Shown piece by piece: positions 9,401 through 16,528 of a stretch of DNA of 64,000 bases. The stretch lies in NCBI RefSeq assembly GCF_012641265.1, contig NZ_JABAHZ010000001.1, positions 1,178,001 through 1,242,000 on the forward strand, read 5' to 3'. The position numbers and the translations under genes are program-made. The notes under the pieces were generated by a model. That model searched no databases. It was not told the origin of the DNA and saw only the letters and a list, made by a program, of their open reading frames with translations. The stretch is from Chitinophaga eiseniae. Lineage in GTDB: Bacteria; Bacteroidota; Bacteroidia; Chitinophagales; Chitinophagaceae. Each line of letters begins with the position of its first letter. Positions within the stretch are counted from its first letter, which is position 1.

Positions 9401-10963
9401 TTCCGGCAGATAGTCGAAGTAACGATAGCCGTGTGTGAGCATTACCAGGTCCAATGCAGGCAATGCTTTAGGCGCTTCTCTCCGGAAATAAAATAAAGGC
9501 TCAAACACTTTACCATGCAGTTCAGAGCTGAGGAGTAGCCAGGACAGGATATGATCCTGTTTATCATCGGCAAACGACCAGCGTTTATCATCCATCACCG
9601 CCAGTGATAAATTGGATGGTAGTGGTATGCCTTTATCATCGGTGGTTTTGACGGTCATCACTACCTCTTCTCTTGGCAGGTAACGGCTTTTATTGGTGCT
9701 GATATTTACCTGCAAGGTTTGGTCCCTGTTCAGGAAGACCAGCCGCTCCGCCAGTGGCAGCCCATTTTCGCGGGATAAGGTAAATTGCGCAATACCGGTG
9801 GGAAACAAGGTGGTGTCTATTTCCACGGTCTGCGTTCCCCTTTCCAGGCGCAGGGGTTGGGTATAAAAAGTTTTGGCTTTAGTTTGACCAGTTAATACCA
9901 GTTGTTGTTTCCCGGAGGATTTGAGCAATGCATACAGCTTGCCATCTTTTCTCACAAAATTCATGACCACTCCTTCCCTGGTAAATAGCGGGAAAGCGTA
10001 CTCCTGGCTGATATGTAAAGGCGATGTGATTTTTACCGTATATTTTTTTCCGGCCTGCGGCGTGAAGGGAAACTGCCCCATACCAGCGTGATAACTTTCA
10101 AAACCGGCTACATTATTCCCGGAGTTGTCGTACACGGCGCCTCTTACATCCACCGGTTTGCCAAATTCGTTGACCGCCCGGAAGGCAATATTGGAGCTGA
10201 TTCCTGCTACCAGCGTGCCTCCTTCCGGCAGTAATTGAAGGTCAATTTTGTTTAGTGTAATGGGGATACTCCGGGAAATAGATTCTGTGTAGGCATCATA
10301 GTCGATCGTTACATTGAGCAAACCATCGGCGGTTTGCAAATCATTGGGCAATGTAAATGTCAGCCGGGCCTTACCGGCGCTGTTGGTCTGCGCTTTGCCG
10401 GTAACGAATTCTTTGCCGGCCAGGGATATCTTATACCTTATTTTATAGTTGGAGATGGGTTGATCGGCGAGGTTGCGAACGGAATAATCTGCCACCACCT
10501 CATCGCCGGGGCCATATCCTTTCTTTGGGAAATCCAGTTGCATCAGTATCCTGGGGCTGATGGCCTGCTGCATGGTAATTTCCTTTTCAAAGAAGGTACT
10601 GTCGTTTTCATTCCGCATCCAGGTGGTATAGGCTCTTATCTTATATACACCACCGGGATCTGCTTTGTCGAATGTAAAAGAGCCTTCCGTATAACCATCG
10701 GTCACTTTATAGTTCATCTTTTTGAGGATGTTACCGGCAGGGTTCATTACCTCTACGATGGCTACTTTGCTGAGCTTAGCGGGCCGCTGGTCTTGTGCGT
10801 TCACCAGGTAGAGTTTAAAGAATACGTCGTCGCCTGGTTGAAAGAAGACGTGGCTGGTATGGATATAAATTTTCTCCTTATAAGTAGCATAATCGTTCGT
10901 TTGTGCATGGGCTACAAACATGGCCAGGAGGTATACAGCGATACAACAGATGATCTTTTTCAT
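6479..10963 (-). CDS. Alpha-2-macroglobulin with thioester and an inserted SusC-type TonB plug domain
   Basis: A 1494-residue protein with a signal peptide (MKKIICC...VAHAQ), probably periplasmic or surface exposed. Order of parts: macroglobulin domains (about 25-520, with the Bacteroidota LTHGYRYFDYL block), a carboxypeptidase-regulatory-like fold (about 533-605), a SusC-type plug (about 664-780: DEVIVVGYGVQ, ALEGRVAGIVV, PEIQVRGARG, PLFIVDGVPM, SIEVIKDATATAIYG, GVIIINTK), the A2M core domain (about 828-960), the thioester helical domain with GCFEQ (Cys1038, Gln1041) and C-terminal macroglobulin folds. The Cys and Gln needed for the thioester are kept. The plug occupies roughly the place of the protease bait region. 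Start is 5 bp after the stop of the plugless barrel gene, so they are co-transcribed. Function of the combination is unknown to me. Confidence 0.88.
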   Translation of the reverse strand: MKKIICCIAVYLLAMFVAHAQTNDYATYKEKIYIHTSHVFFQPGDDVFFKLYLVNAQDQRPAKLSKVAIVEVMNPAGNILKKMNYKVTDGYTEGSFTFDKADPGGVYKIRAYTTWMRNENDSTFFEKEITMQQAISPRILMQLDFPKKGYGPGDEVVADYSVRNLADQPISNYKIRYKISLAGKEFVTGKAQTNSAGKARLTFTLPNDLQTADGLLNVTIDYDAYTESISRSIPITLNKIDLQLLPEGGTLVAGISSNIAFRAVNEFGKPVDVRGAVYDNSGNNVAGFESYHAGMGQFPFTPQAGKKYTVKITSPLHISQEYAFPLFTREGVVMNFVRKDGKLYALLKSSGKQQLVLTGQTKAKTFYTQPLRLERGTQTVEIDTTLFPTGIAQFTLSRENGLPLAERLVFLNRDQTLQVNISTNKSRYLPREEVVMTVKTTDDKGIPLPSNLSLAVMDDKRWSFADDKQDHILSWLLLSSELHGKVFEPLFYFRREAPKALPALDLVMLTHGYRYFDYLPEVEGGKSLKYMPTGGYVVSGTIRDNEGHPVKASVFLIQMSNQGKARQMNTGEDGTFFFSDLEGQVGYYLAAKPLHSKQPVTIVIEQSGNDENAIRTRKMLEHGDNPFVAPLKLASPQRPASVAELKKVTKTREWEALNDDKKLDEVIVVGYGVQRKEMNVTIKPVNNAVDALEGRVAGIVVNRQFNTGAAPEIQVRGARGLTGNGQPLFIVDGVPMTALDANLNPNNITSIEVIKDATATAIYGTKGANGVIIINTKNGDWERIKVGLHKRNYYSLRYIGDNVDAYTVARRFYAPHYANTETDERTDFRETIYWNPVVQTDKEGVATLRFYNSDAATTFRAIAEGIAWNGKPGHTETTWSARNALQADAKIPPYLTVGDRARIPLVLKNNSGATKVFDISIAVPEGISTGLFTSQVTLEADSSRQVLIPLEAITSVAGIVKFTVKGAGEKEVLSLPITVAQKGFPVTQTFSGDQSAHHAFSITRPLAGSMHAQLKVFSSVEGQLLDGIESMLQEPHGCFEQTSSATYPNILILKYLRESGKSSPEVEAKAMQYLETGYKRLVSYETADHGFEWFGNTPAHEALTAYGLLEFTDMQAFINVDKDMLARTKDFLLSRRDGAGGFKLSRRGLDRFAAVPDAIANLYIVYALTQAGIGKEIQLEYATAVKKALASGDPYQMALMALAASNMKNNADYDYLMEQLQGLYEKGHFQATTTVVNSRDASLRVETWALYAMALARQQSPKIGMIADVISRILSEKTYYGYGATQATVLALQAIVDYIKIKGTAESAGSLNFEVNGHALAVDSNVVALMKTGDNIFNVRYSNPKGGLPYNLQLSYFTLQPPGNPEAPLRLATSLSDTVAKIGATVRMTISVENRENVLQPMSLAKIGIPAGLSLQPWQLKELTDKKEIAYYEIFDNYLVLYWMGYAPNETKTVQLDLKADVPGNYQAKASNCYLYYTPEHKHWQEGAQITIQP

Positions 10964-10968
10964 AACAG

Positions 10969-13488
10969 TTAAAATTGAATAGATGCGTTAATACCATAGG
11001 TTTTTGTAGCGGGGAGATTGAAATAATCGAGGCCTATGCTATTGGTTTGATCGAATAGCCGTTGCTCCGGATCCACCCCTTTGTAGGGTGTCCACAGCAC
11101 CAGGTTGTTGACGTATGCGCTGAGCGTGAGCTGCCGGATTCCCTGCCGGAAAGGCTGGCGGAAGCTTAGTTTCAGGGTATTAAGCCGTAGCTGGTCCGCT
11201 CTTTCGATATAGTCGGCCGCTACGCCGGCTTCCCCATATCTTACCCAGCGATTGGTTTCCAGCGGCAATTTGGGATCATAAAAGCTGACCGGCGTATGAT
11301 TAGGTGCGCCGTTCGTTAATACTCCCGGGAAGATATAGCCGTTCACGTTACGATCCTGCGCGGAGCCCTGTGAGCGGCCGTAGTAATCGAGTGCTGCCCG
11401 GGTGCCGTTCCAGCGGTCGCCTCCTTTCTTCCATTCCACGTTGACATAGAGGTCTAGCTTCCACCAATGCACGGTATTGTTCCACTTCACGATAAAATCG
11501 GGATGAGGATTTCCGATAATGGCGGTGTTCTTTGCCACCAGGGGAAAACCATCAGCGCCTATCACCCGGTTGCCCCGGGCATCTCTTTCCCAGGTACTTC
11601 CCATGATCACTCCCATAGGTTGCCCGGCCACCACGGCAGTATGTACATCGCTAAATCCGGCCATGGGTACGGGCTCTGCGGAAGAAAGCACCGATGTCAC
11701 CTTATTCCGGTAAGCATAAAAACTGAGTGTATGACTGGTTTGCAGACGTTTGTCCTGTGGGGCGATCTGAAATAACCACAGCTCCAGGTCTATTCCTTTG
11801 GTTTGGTGGTTAGCTACGTTCACGAGTTGGAAATTGTTTTTTTCAAAGATGGGCAACTGGTCATCCGTTACCTGTTTTAGAAACAGGGTACCGGTGAATC
11901 CCAGCCAGCGGCTTTTATTAACAACCAGGCTACCGGTCCAGTCGGTGTGATGTATGGGGGCCAGCTGATCGAAGCCGGCGATTTCTTCTGCCGGCAGGTA
12001 TTTGCCCGCTTCGCTTACTTTATAGCGGAGGAGACTGATATCGGCCAGTGAGCCGGACAGCGGTAATTCGGTGTTAACCTGTGTGTACAAGGTATTGATG
12101 CTTCCGCTCCAGCCGTCGCCAAATTCGCTGAGCCTGACGGTCGCTTTAACAGCCGGCAGCAAGAAGTCCTTCCGGGTAGCGGTGTTGGAGACATAGACTT
12201 TGTCTTCCAGCCCGAGGGAAAAGAACCAACGGTCAAGCGCATACGAAGTATTATAGCTAAGGCTTAGTTCATGCTGGGAGCGGGCGTAGCGATAGTACTG
12301 TTCATTGGGCAGGTATTGGATACCGGTGCTGACGTTGGTAAAAATATACCGGGCGGTTATATCACCATTCAGGCTGTAGACCCCGTACGGGATGTTGCGG
12401 TAAGCTTCTCCTTTGAGCTGGTATAATTTATCCGTGGCATTGCGGTATAGTGGCTTCCCGGAGGGGAAGCTGCTGCTGCCAGGCTGGTATCCTTCGCCGC
12501 TGTTGCTGGTATGCCGGTCGAACAGCTGGCTCAGGGTATACTTCACTTTTTTGTAGCTATTTCTTTCCAGTACCAGGTTCATGCGACGGCTGGTGGCGTT
12601 GGCGTAGTGACTGGGGTTATGGAGGAGGAAGCCGGGGTTGTCGGCCAGGAGGCTATAGCTTCTCTGGCCGGCTCCCAGCGTGTAGCCCTGTGCGTTATCG
12701 AAGCTCACAGGGGTCAGGATAGACTGGCGGTATACCTGGTTCAGGAATCCGTTGCGGTTGGTATTTGAAAAGGCGTCATCGGTATATTGGATGGTGCCGG
12801 CGATGCGGAGCCATTTTATCCGGGCGATGGCGGTGGCACTGAGTTCTTTGTGATAGTTGTTGTTGTCGCGTATAACCGTGTTTTCATTGCTATGCCCCAG
12901 GTGCAGGTTGAGCTCCATTATATTATTATGTTGCTGCATCAGCCTGGATTGCAGGTCAAAGCTCTGGGAAAAGCGACTGCCGGTGTGGAAGATACTGTTC
13001 ATATAGGCGATGGCGTTATGCCCGTTGCCTGTTCCGGCAGGCACCAGTTTCCCGTTGATGTCCCATGTGTAGGCGCTGCCGTCGAATTCGAGGCTATGCA
13101 GTGCCGGTCCATAGCTAAACAGTTCATTGGTTTCAGGTCCCTGCCAGGCGCCGGAGCGGCCTTGTACAAACTGTGTTTGCAGGGCTGGCTGCCGGTTAAC
13201 TGTTTTCAGTTCCATGGTGGCAGAATAGACGCCTTTAATATACAATGTGGTGGGGTATTGCTGGCGCATGACCAGTTCATCGCGGCGGACGGCCAATTTC
13301 CGGAGTGGCGTGTTGGCGGGCGCCATATTCTTTACCTGCAGCGTGTGATAAGTGGAATGCCTGGATGGTACTATGCCGTCGGTGTGTATAAGGCGTTGAT
13401 AGTCGCTGGAAATAACCGGGGTTACCGGCTTATTTTCCTGGGCCATTAACCCGGCGGGGAGCAACAGTAAACAGTATAGATATTTCAA
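10969..13488 (-). CDS. SusC/RagA-type TonB-dependent receptor barrel lacking a plug domain
   Basis: An 839-residue protein with a signal peptide (MKYLYCLL...GLMAQ). The body is a long series of amphipathic strands ending in a canonical outer-membrane C-terminus (YGINASIQF), with SusC hallmarks near the end (GNPHPDFIVKWNN, NVEWKKGGDRWNGTRAALDYYG, LPATKTYG). The N-terminal 85 residues carry none of the plug motifs (no VVGYG, no VRG, no VDGVP, no KDA..YG, no TTKKG), and the strand-forming region starts near residue 86. Ordinary SusC proteins are about 1000-1150 residues; the shortfall equals the absent plug and N-terminal domains. The next gene, 5 bp downstream, contains exactly such a plug. No SusD gene is adjacent. 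Confidence 0.85.
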   Translation of the reverse strand: MKYLYCLLLLPAGLMAQENKPVTPVISSDYQRLIHTDGIVPSRHSTYHTLQVKNMAPANTPLRKLAVRRDELVMRQQYPTTLYIKGVYSATMELKTVNRQPALQTQFVQGRSGAWQGPETNELFSYGPALHSLEFDGSAYTWDINGKLVPAGTGNGHNAIAYMNSIFHTGSRFSQSFDLQSRLMQQHNNIMELNLHLGHSNENTVIRDNNNYHKELSATAIARIKWLRIAGTIQYTDDAFSNTNRNGFLNQVYRQSILTPVSFDNAQGYTLGAGQRSYSLLADNPGFLLHNPSHYANATSRRMNLVLERNSYKKVKYTLSQLFDRHTSNSGEGYQPGSSSFPSGKPLYRNATDKLYQLKGEAYRNIPYGVYSLNGDITARYIFTNVSTGIQYLPNEQYYRYARSQHELSLSYNTSYALDRWFFSLGLEDKVYVSNTATRKDFLLPAVKATVRLSEFGDGWSGSINTLYTQVNTELPLSGSLADISLLRYKVSEAGKYLPAEEIAGFDQLAPIHHTDWTGSLVVNKSRWLGFTGTLFLKQVTDDQLPIFEKNNFQLVNVANHQTKGIDLELWLFQIAPQDKRLQTSHTLSFYAYRNKVTSVLSSAEPVPMAGFSDVHTAVVAGQPMGVIMGSTWERDARGNRVIGADGFPLVAKNTAIIGNPHPDFIVKWNNTVHWWKLDLYVNVEWKKGGDRWNGTRAALDYYGRSQGSAQDRNVNGYIFPGVLTNGAPNHTPVSFYDPKLPLETNRWVRYGEAGVAADYIERADQLRLNTLKLSFRQPFRQGIRQLTLSAYVNNLVLWTPYKGVDPEQRLFDQTNSIGLDYFNLPATKTYGINASIQF

Positions 13489-13848
13489 AGGGATATATTT
13501 TTGTTTTTCTCAATATAAATAACTTATATTATCGTATATATGTCATTGTTATCCGGATGAAGACATGGAACTAAAATTTATGTAAACGCTATAAATATTT
13601 ATTAACCAGGACGATACTTTCAATGTGACCAGACTTTTTATCGCTGTCCGGCGGCATGATGCTGGGGTGGTATAAATTCCATACGGGTTTTAAAAAAATT
13701 TTGGGAATTTTTTGAGGTAGATAAAAAACCGGCATGATTTTGCAAGCTGAAGCGTCGTATTAAAAAATAAACAACATACAATGGCGTGATGGCCAGTTGA
13801 AAAAAGATACTTAACTTAAGAATTATTATTTCATTACTAAAACACAGT
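13489..13848. other. 360-bp AT-rich divergent intergenic region
   Basis: Lies between the start codons of the barrel gene (-) and the BON-protein gene (+), so it must hold both promoters, but no good TTG-N20-TAnnTTTG match is seen on either strand. It contains a small A/T hairpin (AAAAAATT-TTGGG-AATTTTTT, 13693-13713). No small gene with credible start and codon pattern is visible. Confidence 0.6.
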
Positions 13849-14346
13849 ATGACTATGAAAATGAAACACCTGACCTCACTCGCCCTTGCTGCAGGACTTA
13901 TGTTTATGATTTCCTGTAAATCAAAACCTAAAGATGCGGACATCAAAGCTGCGGTAGTAGCGGCTTTACAGTCGAGTCCCGGCGTTAGCGCTGACGTAAA
14001 AGATGGTGTAGTTACGCTTACGGGAGCCGTTGCCAATGAAGCGGACAAAGATGCGGCAGAAAATACAGCCAAAGTAACAGCTGGAGTAAAAAGCGTGGTA
14101 GACAACATTACCGTAACGCCACCTCCTCCACCTCCTCCGGCAGCTCCTGTTGCCACTGCTGATGATGCGCTGAAGACTTCAGTAGCAGATATCGTAAAAG
14201 ATTTTCCTGGTATTACAGCAGATGTAAAAGACGGTGTTATTACTATTACCGGGGAAGCAAAAGCAGATCGCTGGAAAAAACTGAAAATGGCATTGGATGC
14301 GCTGAAACCTAAGAAAGTTGATGCTTCCGGTTTGAAAGTAAAATAA
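13849..14346 (+). CDS. Lipoprotein with two BON domains
   Basis: A 165-residue protein with a lipoprotein signal ending in FMISC-K (lipid Cys about residue 23). Two BON domains follow: about 27-91 (VSADVKDGVVTLTGAVANEADKD) and about 110-165 (GITADVKDGVITITGEAKADRW), linked by a Pro/Ala-rich stretch with seven prolines in a row. BON domains are found in OsmY-like envelope proteins and bind membranes or stabilise the periplasmic face. Only 24 bp separates it from the SH3-domain gene, which also starts with a BON-like fold, so they probably form a stress-related envelope operon. Confidence 0.85.
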   Translation: MTMKMKHLTSLALAAGLMFMISCKSKPKDADIKAAVVAALQSSPGVSADVKDGVVTLTGAVANEADKDAAENTAKVTAGVKSVVDNITVTPPPPPPPAAPVATADDALKTSVADIVKDFPGITADVKDGVITITGEAKADRWKKLKMALDALKPKKVDASGLKVK

Positions 14347-14370
14347 TTTCCACCCCTAAATTTATTAATC

Positions 14371-14793
14371 ATGGCATTACAGGATAAATATAAAGAGCTG
14401 ATTGATGCGGCTAAATCCTCCGGCACCACCAATCTCCAGGTAGCTGAACAGGATGGCGTATTACATATTGATGGCGAAGCACCCAGTGGCGCTGTAAAAG
14501 ACCAGCTGTGGGACATTTACGGCAAGATAGATCCTAACTTCCTGGCCGGCGATGTAGTCATGAACATCAATGTAGCAACGGCAGTAGCGGGCGCTAAACT
14601 GACGGTGACTACCGACTCTACCAACCTGAATATCCGTAAGGGTCCGGGCACTGATCAGCCGATTGTAGGTAAAGCCGCTCACAACGAAGTGGTTTCACTG
14701 ATCAGCAAACAAAGCGACCAGTGGTGGTTAATCCGTACTGATGGCGGAGCGGAAGGATATGCCTATGCGCAATACCTGACGCCTGTTGAGTAA
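14371..14793 (+). CDS. BON-like plus bacterial SH3 domain protein
   Basis: A 140-residue protein without a signal peptide. The first half (about 1-70: LQVAEQDGVLHIDGEAPSGAVKDQLWDIYGKID) resembles a BON fold; the second half (about 78-138: LTVTTDSTNLNIRKGPGTDQPIVG...WWLIRTDGGAEGYAYAQYL) is a typical SH3b domain of the kind that binds peptidoglycan or other ligands. Absence of a signal peptide argues for a cytoplasmic place, despite SH3b being common in the envelope. The gene follows the BON lipoprotein gene in the same operon and is ended by a strong terminator. Confidence 0.78.
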   Translation: MALQDKYKELIDAAKSSGTTNLQVAEQDGVLHIDGEAPSGAVKDQLWDIYGKIDPNFLAGDVVMNINVATAVAGAKLTVTTDSTNLNIRKGPGTDQPIVGKAAHNEVVSLISKQSDQWWLIRTDGGAEGYAYAQYLTPVE

Positions 14794-14811
14794 GCACGAG
14801 TAAGAGATCAT

Positions 14812-14847
14812 AAAAAAGAGGTTGTACGCTGTACAACCTCTTTTTTT
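14812..14847. terminator. Strong intrinsic terminator, bidirectional
   Basis: Perfect 10-bp stem GAGGTTGTAC / GTACAACCTC with loop GCT, flanked by A6 on the left and T7 on the right. It ends the BON/SH3 operon and, read from the other strand, can also end the convergent gene at 14891-15319. Confidence 0.92.
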
Positions 14848-14890
14848 ATGGGAGGATGATGACTTAACGGGCAGGAATACACGAAATCCA

Positions 14891-15319
14891 TCAGGGTTGT
14901 ACATACTTCAGTCCTGCTGGTATCATGGTTTTGCTTCTGTTATAAATATCTACGAACAGGGTAATGGTATCTTTTGAAGTGGCTGTTACGAAAACATATT
15001 TATCCAGTATGCCAGGTTTGGCCACGCCAAATCGTTCGCTGACGGCGGTGGAGGAGCGTCCGGGAGCCGGTACGGAGGAGCGTTTTACCAGCACCAGCGC
15101 CTGGTTATCTGCCGTCACTAGTCCCGCCAGGTAATCCATTGTATGAAGGATGCTTTTCTCCACAGTACCTTTTTTAAGTTTCACGGGGTTGGCCGCCGTA
15201 TAGCCATAAGAACTGTCGTTGGCAACAGGCAGCGAGGCAATCTCCTTCTGCGCAGTAGCGTTACCCATCAGGGTAATCAATAACAATACACATGAAATTT
15301 TCCTAAAGTGGCGTATCAT
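14891..15319 (-). CDS. Small secreted protein of unknown family
   Basis: A 142-residue protein with a clear signal peptide (MIRHFRKISC...GNATAQ). The mature part contains SYGYTAANPVKLKKGTVEKSILHTMDYLAGL and a C-terminal strand-rich half (DKYVFVTATSKDTITLFVDIYNRSKTMIPAGL). The short block YGYTAANPVKLK...YLNGL-like is seen in small uncharacterised Bacteroidota proteins, but I do not recognise a named domain. Single gene convergent with the BON/SH3 operon, sharing its terminator. No TAnnTTTG promoter stands out upstream. Confidence 0.7.
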   Translation of the reverse strand: MIRHFRKISCVLLLITLMGNATAQKEIASLPVANDSSYGYTAANPVKLKKGTVEKSILHTMDYLAGLVTADNQALVLVKRSSVPAPGRSSTAVSERFGVAKPGILDKYVFVTATSKDTITLFVDIYNRSKTMIPAGLKYVQP

Positions 15320-15471
15320 AATTTGAGGGTTTATGAGGATTTCTATTAGCTAAACATCACAGGATCATAATGGAATTTCAGGGATCAACTTATTAAAGAT
15401 AGCATAAAAAATAACACCACCGGCACTGGACAACATTTACCGTTGATCATTATTTTTTTGAAAACCATGTA

Positions 15472-15503
15472 ATATGTATTGCATACTACTATTAAATACA
15501 TAT
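15472..15503 (+). promoter_or_regulatory. Perfect inverted repeat overlapping a promoter
   Basis: ATATGTATT (15472-15480) and AATACATAT (15495-15503), 14 bp apart, form a perfect inverted repeat that spans the space between the -33 and -7 boxes of the promoter of the NTF2-like gene. A repressor site is the simplest reading. Confidence 0.5.
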
Positions 15504-15510
15504 ATCTTTG
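15479..15510 (+). promoter_or_regulatory. Bacteroidota-type promoter for the NTF2-like protein gene
   Basis: TTG (15479-15481), 21 bp, TATCTTTG (15503-15510). Transcription should begin near 15515, which excludes an in-frame TTG at 15508 as the start and supports the ATG at 15562. Confidence 0.6.
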
Positions 15511-15561
15511 CATTACATCAACTATCCATTTATACGGTATCTACAGCCAAAAAATCATGTC

Positions 15562-16488
15562 ATGATCAAACACATTAAATTATTTACGATTATAATAGGC
15601 GCGCTGTCACTGCAAGTATCAGGCGCCCGGGGGCAGGCACCGGCGGCGCTTTATGCGACCTTGAAAGCAAAGGACAGCCTGTTGTTTGATATCGCCTTTC
15701 AAAGCTGTAATGTTCAACGGTTACATGAAATCTTTTCTCCGGACTTTGTATTCTATCACGACAATGGGTCTGATGGTCCCACAGGAACACAGTCGCTGGC
15801 CAATTTTACTGACAACATCCAGCGTCGCTGTACAACCCATACGCCGAAGATGCGACGTGAAATTGTTGGCAACAGTCTGCAGGTGATCCCGGTCAACAAC
15901 CAGGAGGCGATACAAACCGGGATACAGCGCCTGTATGTGCTGCCGGAGCAGGGAGGGGAAAAGTTGGTGGAGGAATCTAAATTTACGCGCAACTGGAAAA
16001 AGCAGGGCAACGACTGGAAGATGGTGAGTGAGCTGGACTATGCAGTAAAAACCAGCTTCCCTGATGCCGGGCAGGCCCGTTATGTACCGAATCCGTTTGT
16101 GCCCTCTTCGGAGCCATTATATGAAGTGATTGCGCGGCAAGACAGCCTGTTCTTCCATGCCTACAACAACTGTGATATGGAAACGATGACCAACACATTT
16201 AGTGACAGCCTGGAATTTTATCATGACCAAACAGGTTTGAGTGCTTCCAAAAAAGATGTGCTGGAGTCTACCCGTAAAAATATTTGCGGCAAGGTAACCC
16301 GGGAACTGGTACCCGGCAGCCTGGAAGTATACCCGATTCACGGTTATGGCGCGGTGGAAATAGCCTACCACCGGTTTCATAATAATCAACAGCCATCCGG
16401 TACGCCGTCTAAAGCCAGTAAGTTTATTGTGCTCTGGAAAAATACGGATGGTCATTGGCAGATATCCCGGGTTATTAGTTTGCACTAA
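15562..16488 (+). CDS. Secreted protein with two NTF2-like (DUF4440) domains
   Basis: The ATG at 15562 gives a signal peptide (MIKHIKLFTIIIGALSLQVSGARGQ) and lies about 45 nt after the predicted transcription start. The 308-residue protein holds two similar NTF2/SnoaL-like domains: about 35-165 (KDSLLFDIAFQSCNVQRLHEIFSPDFVFYHD ... HWKMVSELDY-type end) and about 190-308 (QDSLFFHAYNNCDMETMTNTFSDSLEFYHD ... HWQISRVISLH). Both keep the FYHD strand that lines the cavity of DUF4440 proteins. Role unknown; such proteins can be enzymes, binders or immunity-like factors. The duplication is within one chain. Confidence 0.8.
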   Translation: MIKHIKLFTIIIGALSLQVSGARGQAPAALYATLKAKDSLLFDIAFQSCNVQRLHEIFSPDFVFYHDNGSDGPTGTQSLANFTDNIQRRCTTHTPKMRREIVGNSLQVIPVNNQEAIQTGIQRLYVLPEQGGEKLVEESKFTRNWKKQGNDWKMVSELDYAVKTSFPDAGQARYVPNPFVPSSEPLYEVIARQDSLFFHAYNNCDMETMTNTFSDSLEFYHDQTGLSASKKDVLESTRKNICGKVTRELVPGSLEVYPIHGYGAVEIAYHRFHNNQQPSGTPSKASKFIVLWKNTDGHWQISRVISLH

Positions 16489-16497
16489 TACCTGGTT

Positions 16498-16522
16498 CCG
16501 GCGCCGGCATTACCGGCGCCGG
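16498..16522. terminator. GC-rich hairpin between convergent genes
   Basis: CCGGCGCCGG-CATTA-CCGGCGCCGG, a perfect 10-bp stem between the stop codons of the NTF2-like gene (+) and the GH51 gene (-). It has no T-tract, so it is a weaker call than a classic intrinsic terminator. Confidence 0.55.
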
Positions 16523-16528
16523 GAATGA

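Noticed and set aside
13693..13713. A/T hairpin in the divergent spacer as a terminator
   Set aside because: Stem is only A-T pairs with a 5-nt loop and lies upstream of both genes, not downstream of any.
13638..14516. 292-codon open frame on the minus strand opposite the BON-protein gene
   Set aside because: It is antisense to the BON/SH3 genes, begins inside one and ends beyond the other, and its Ser/Ala/Thr-rich text mirrors the Lys/Asp/Val codons of the real gene. No signal or domain is seen.
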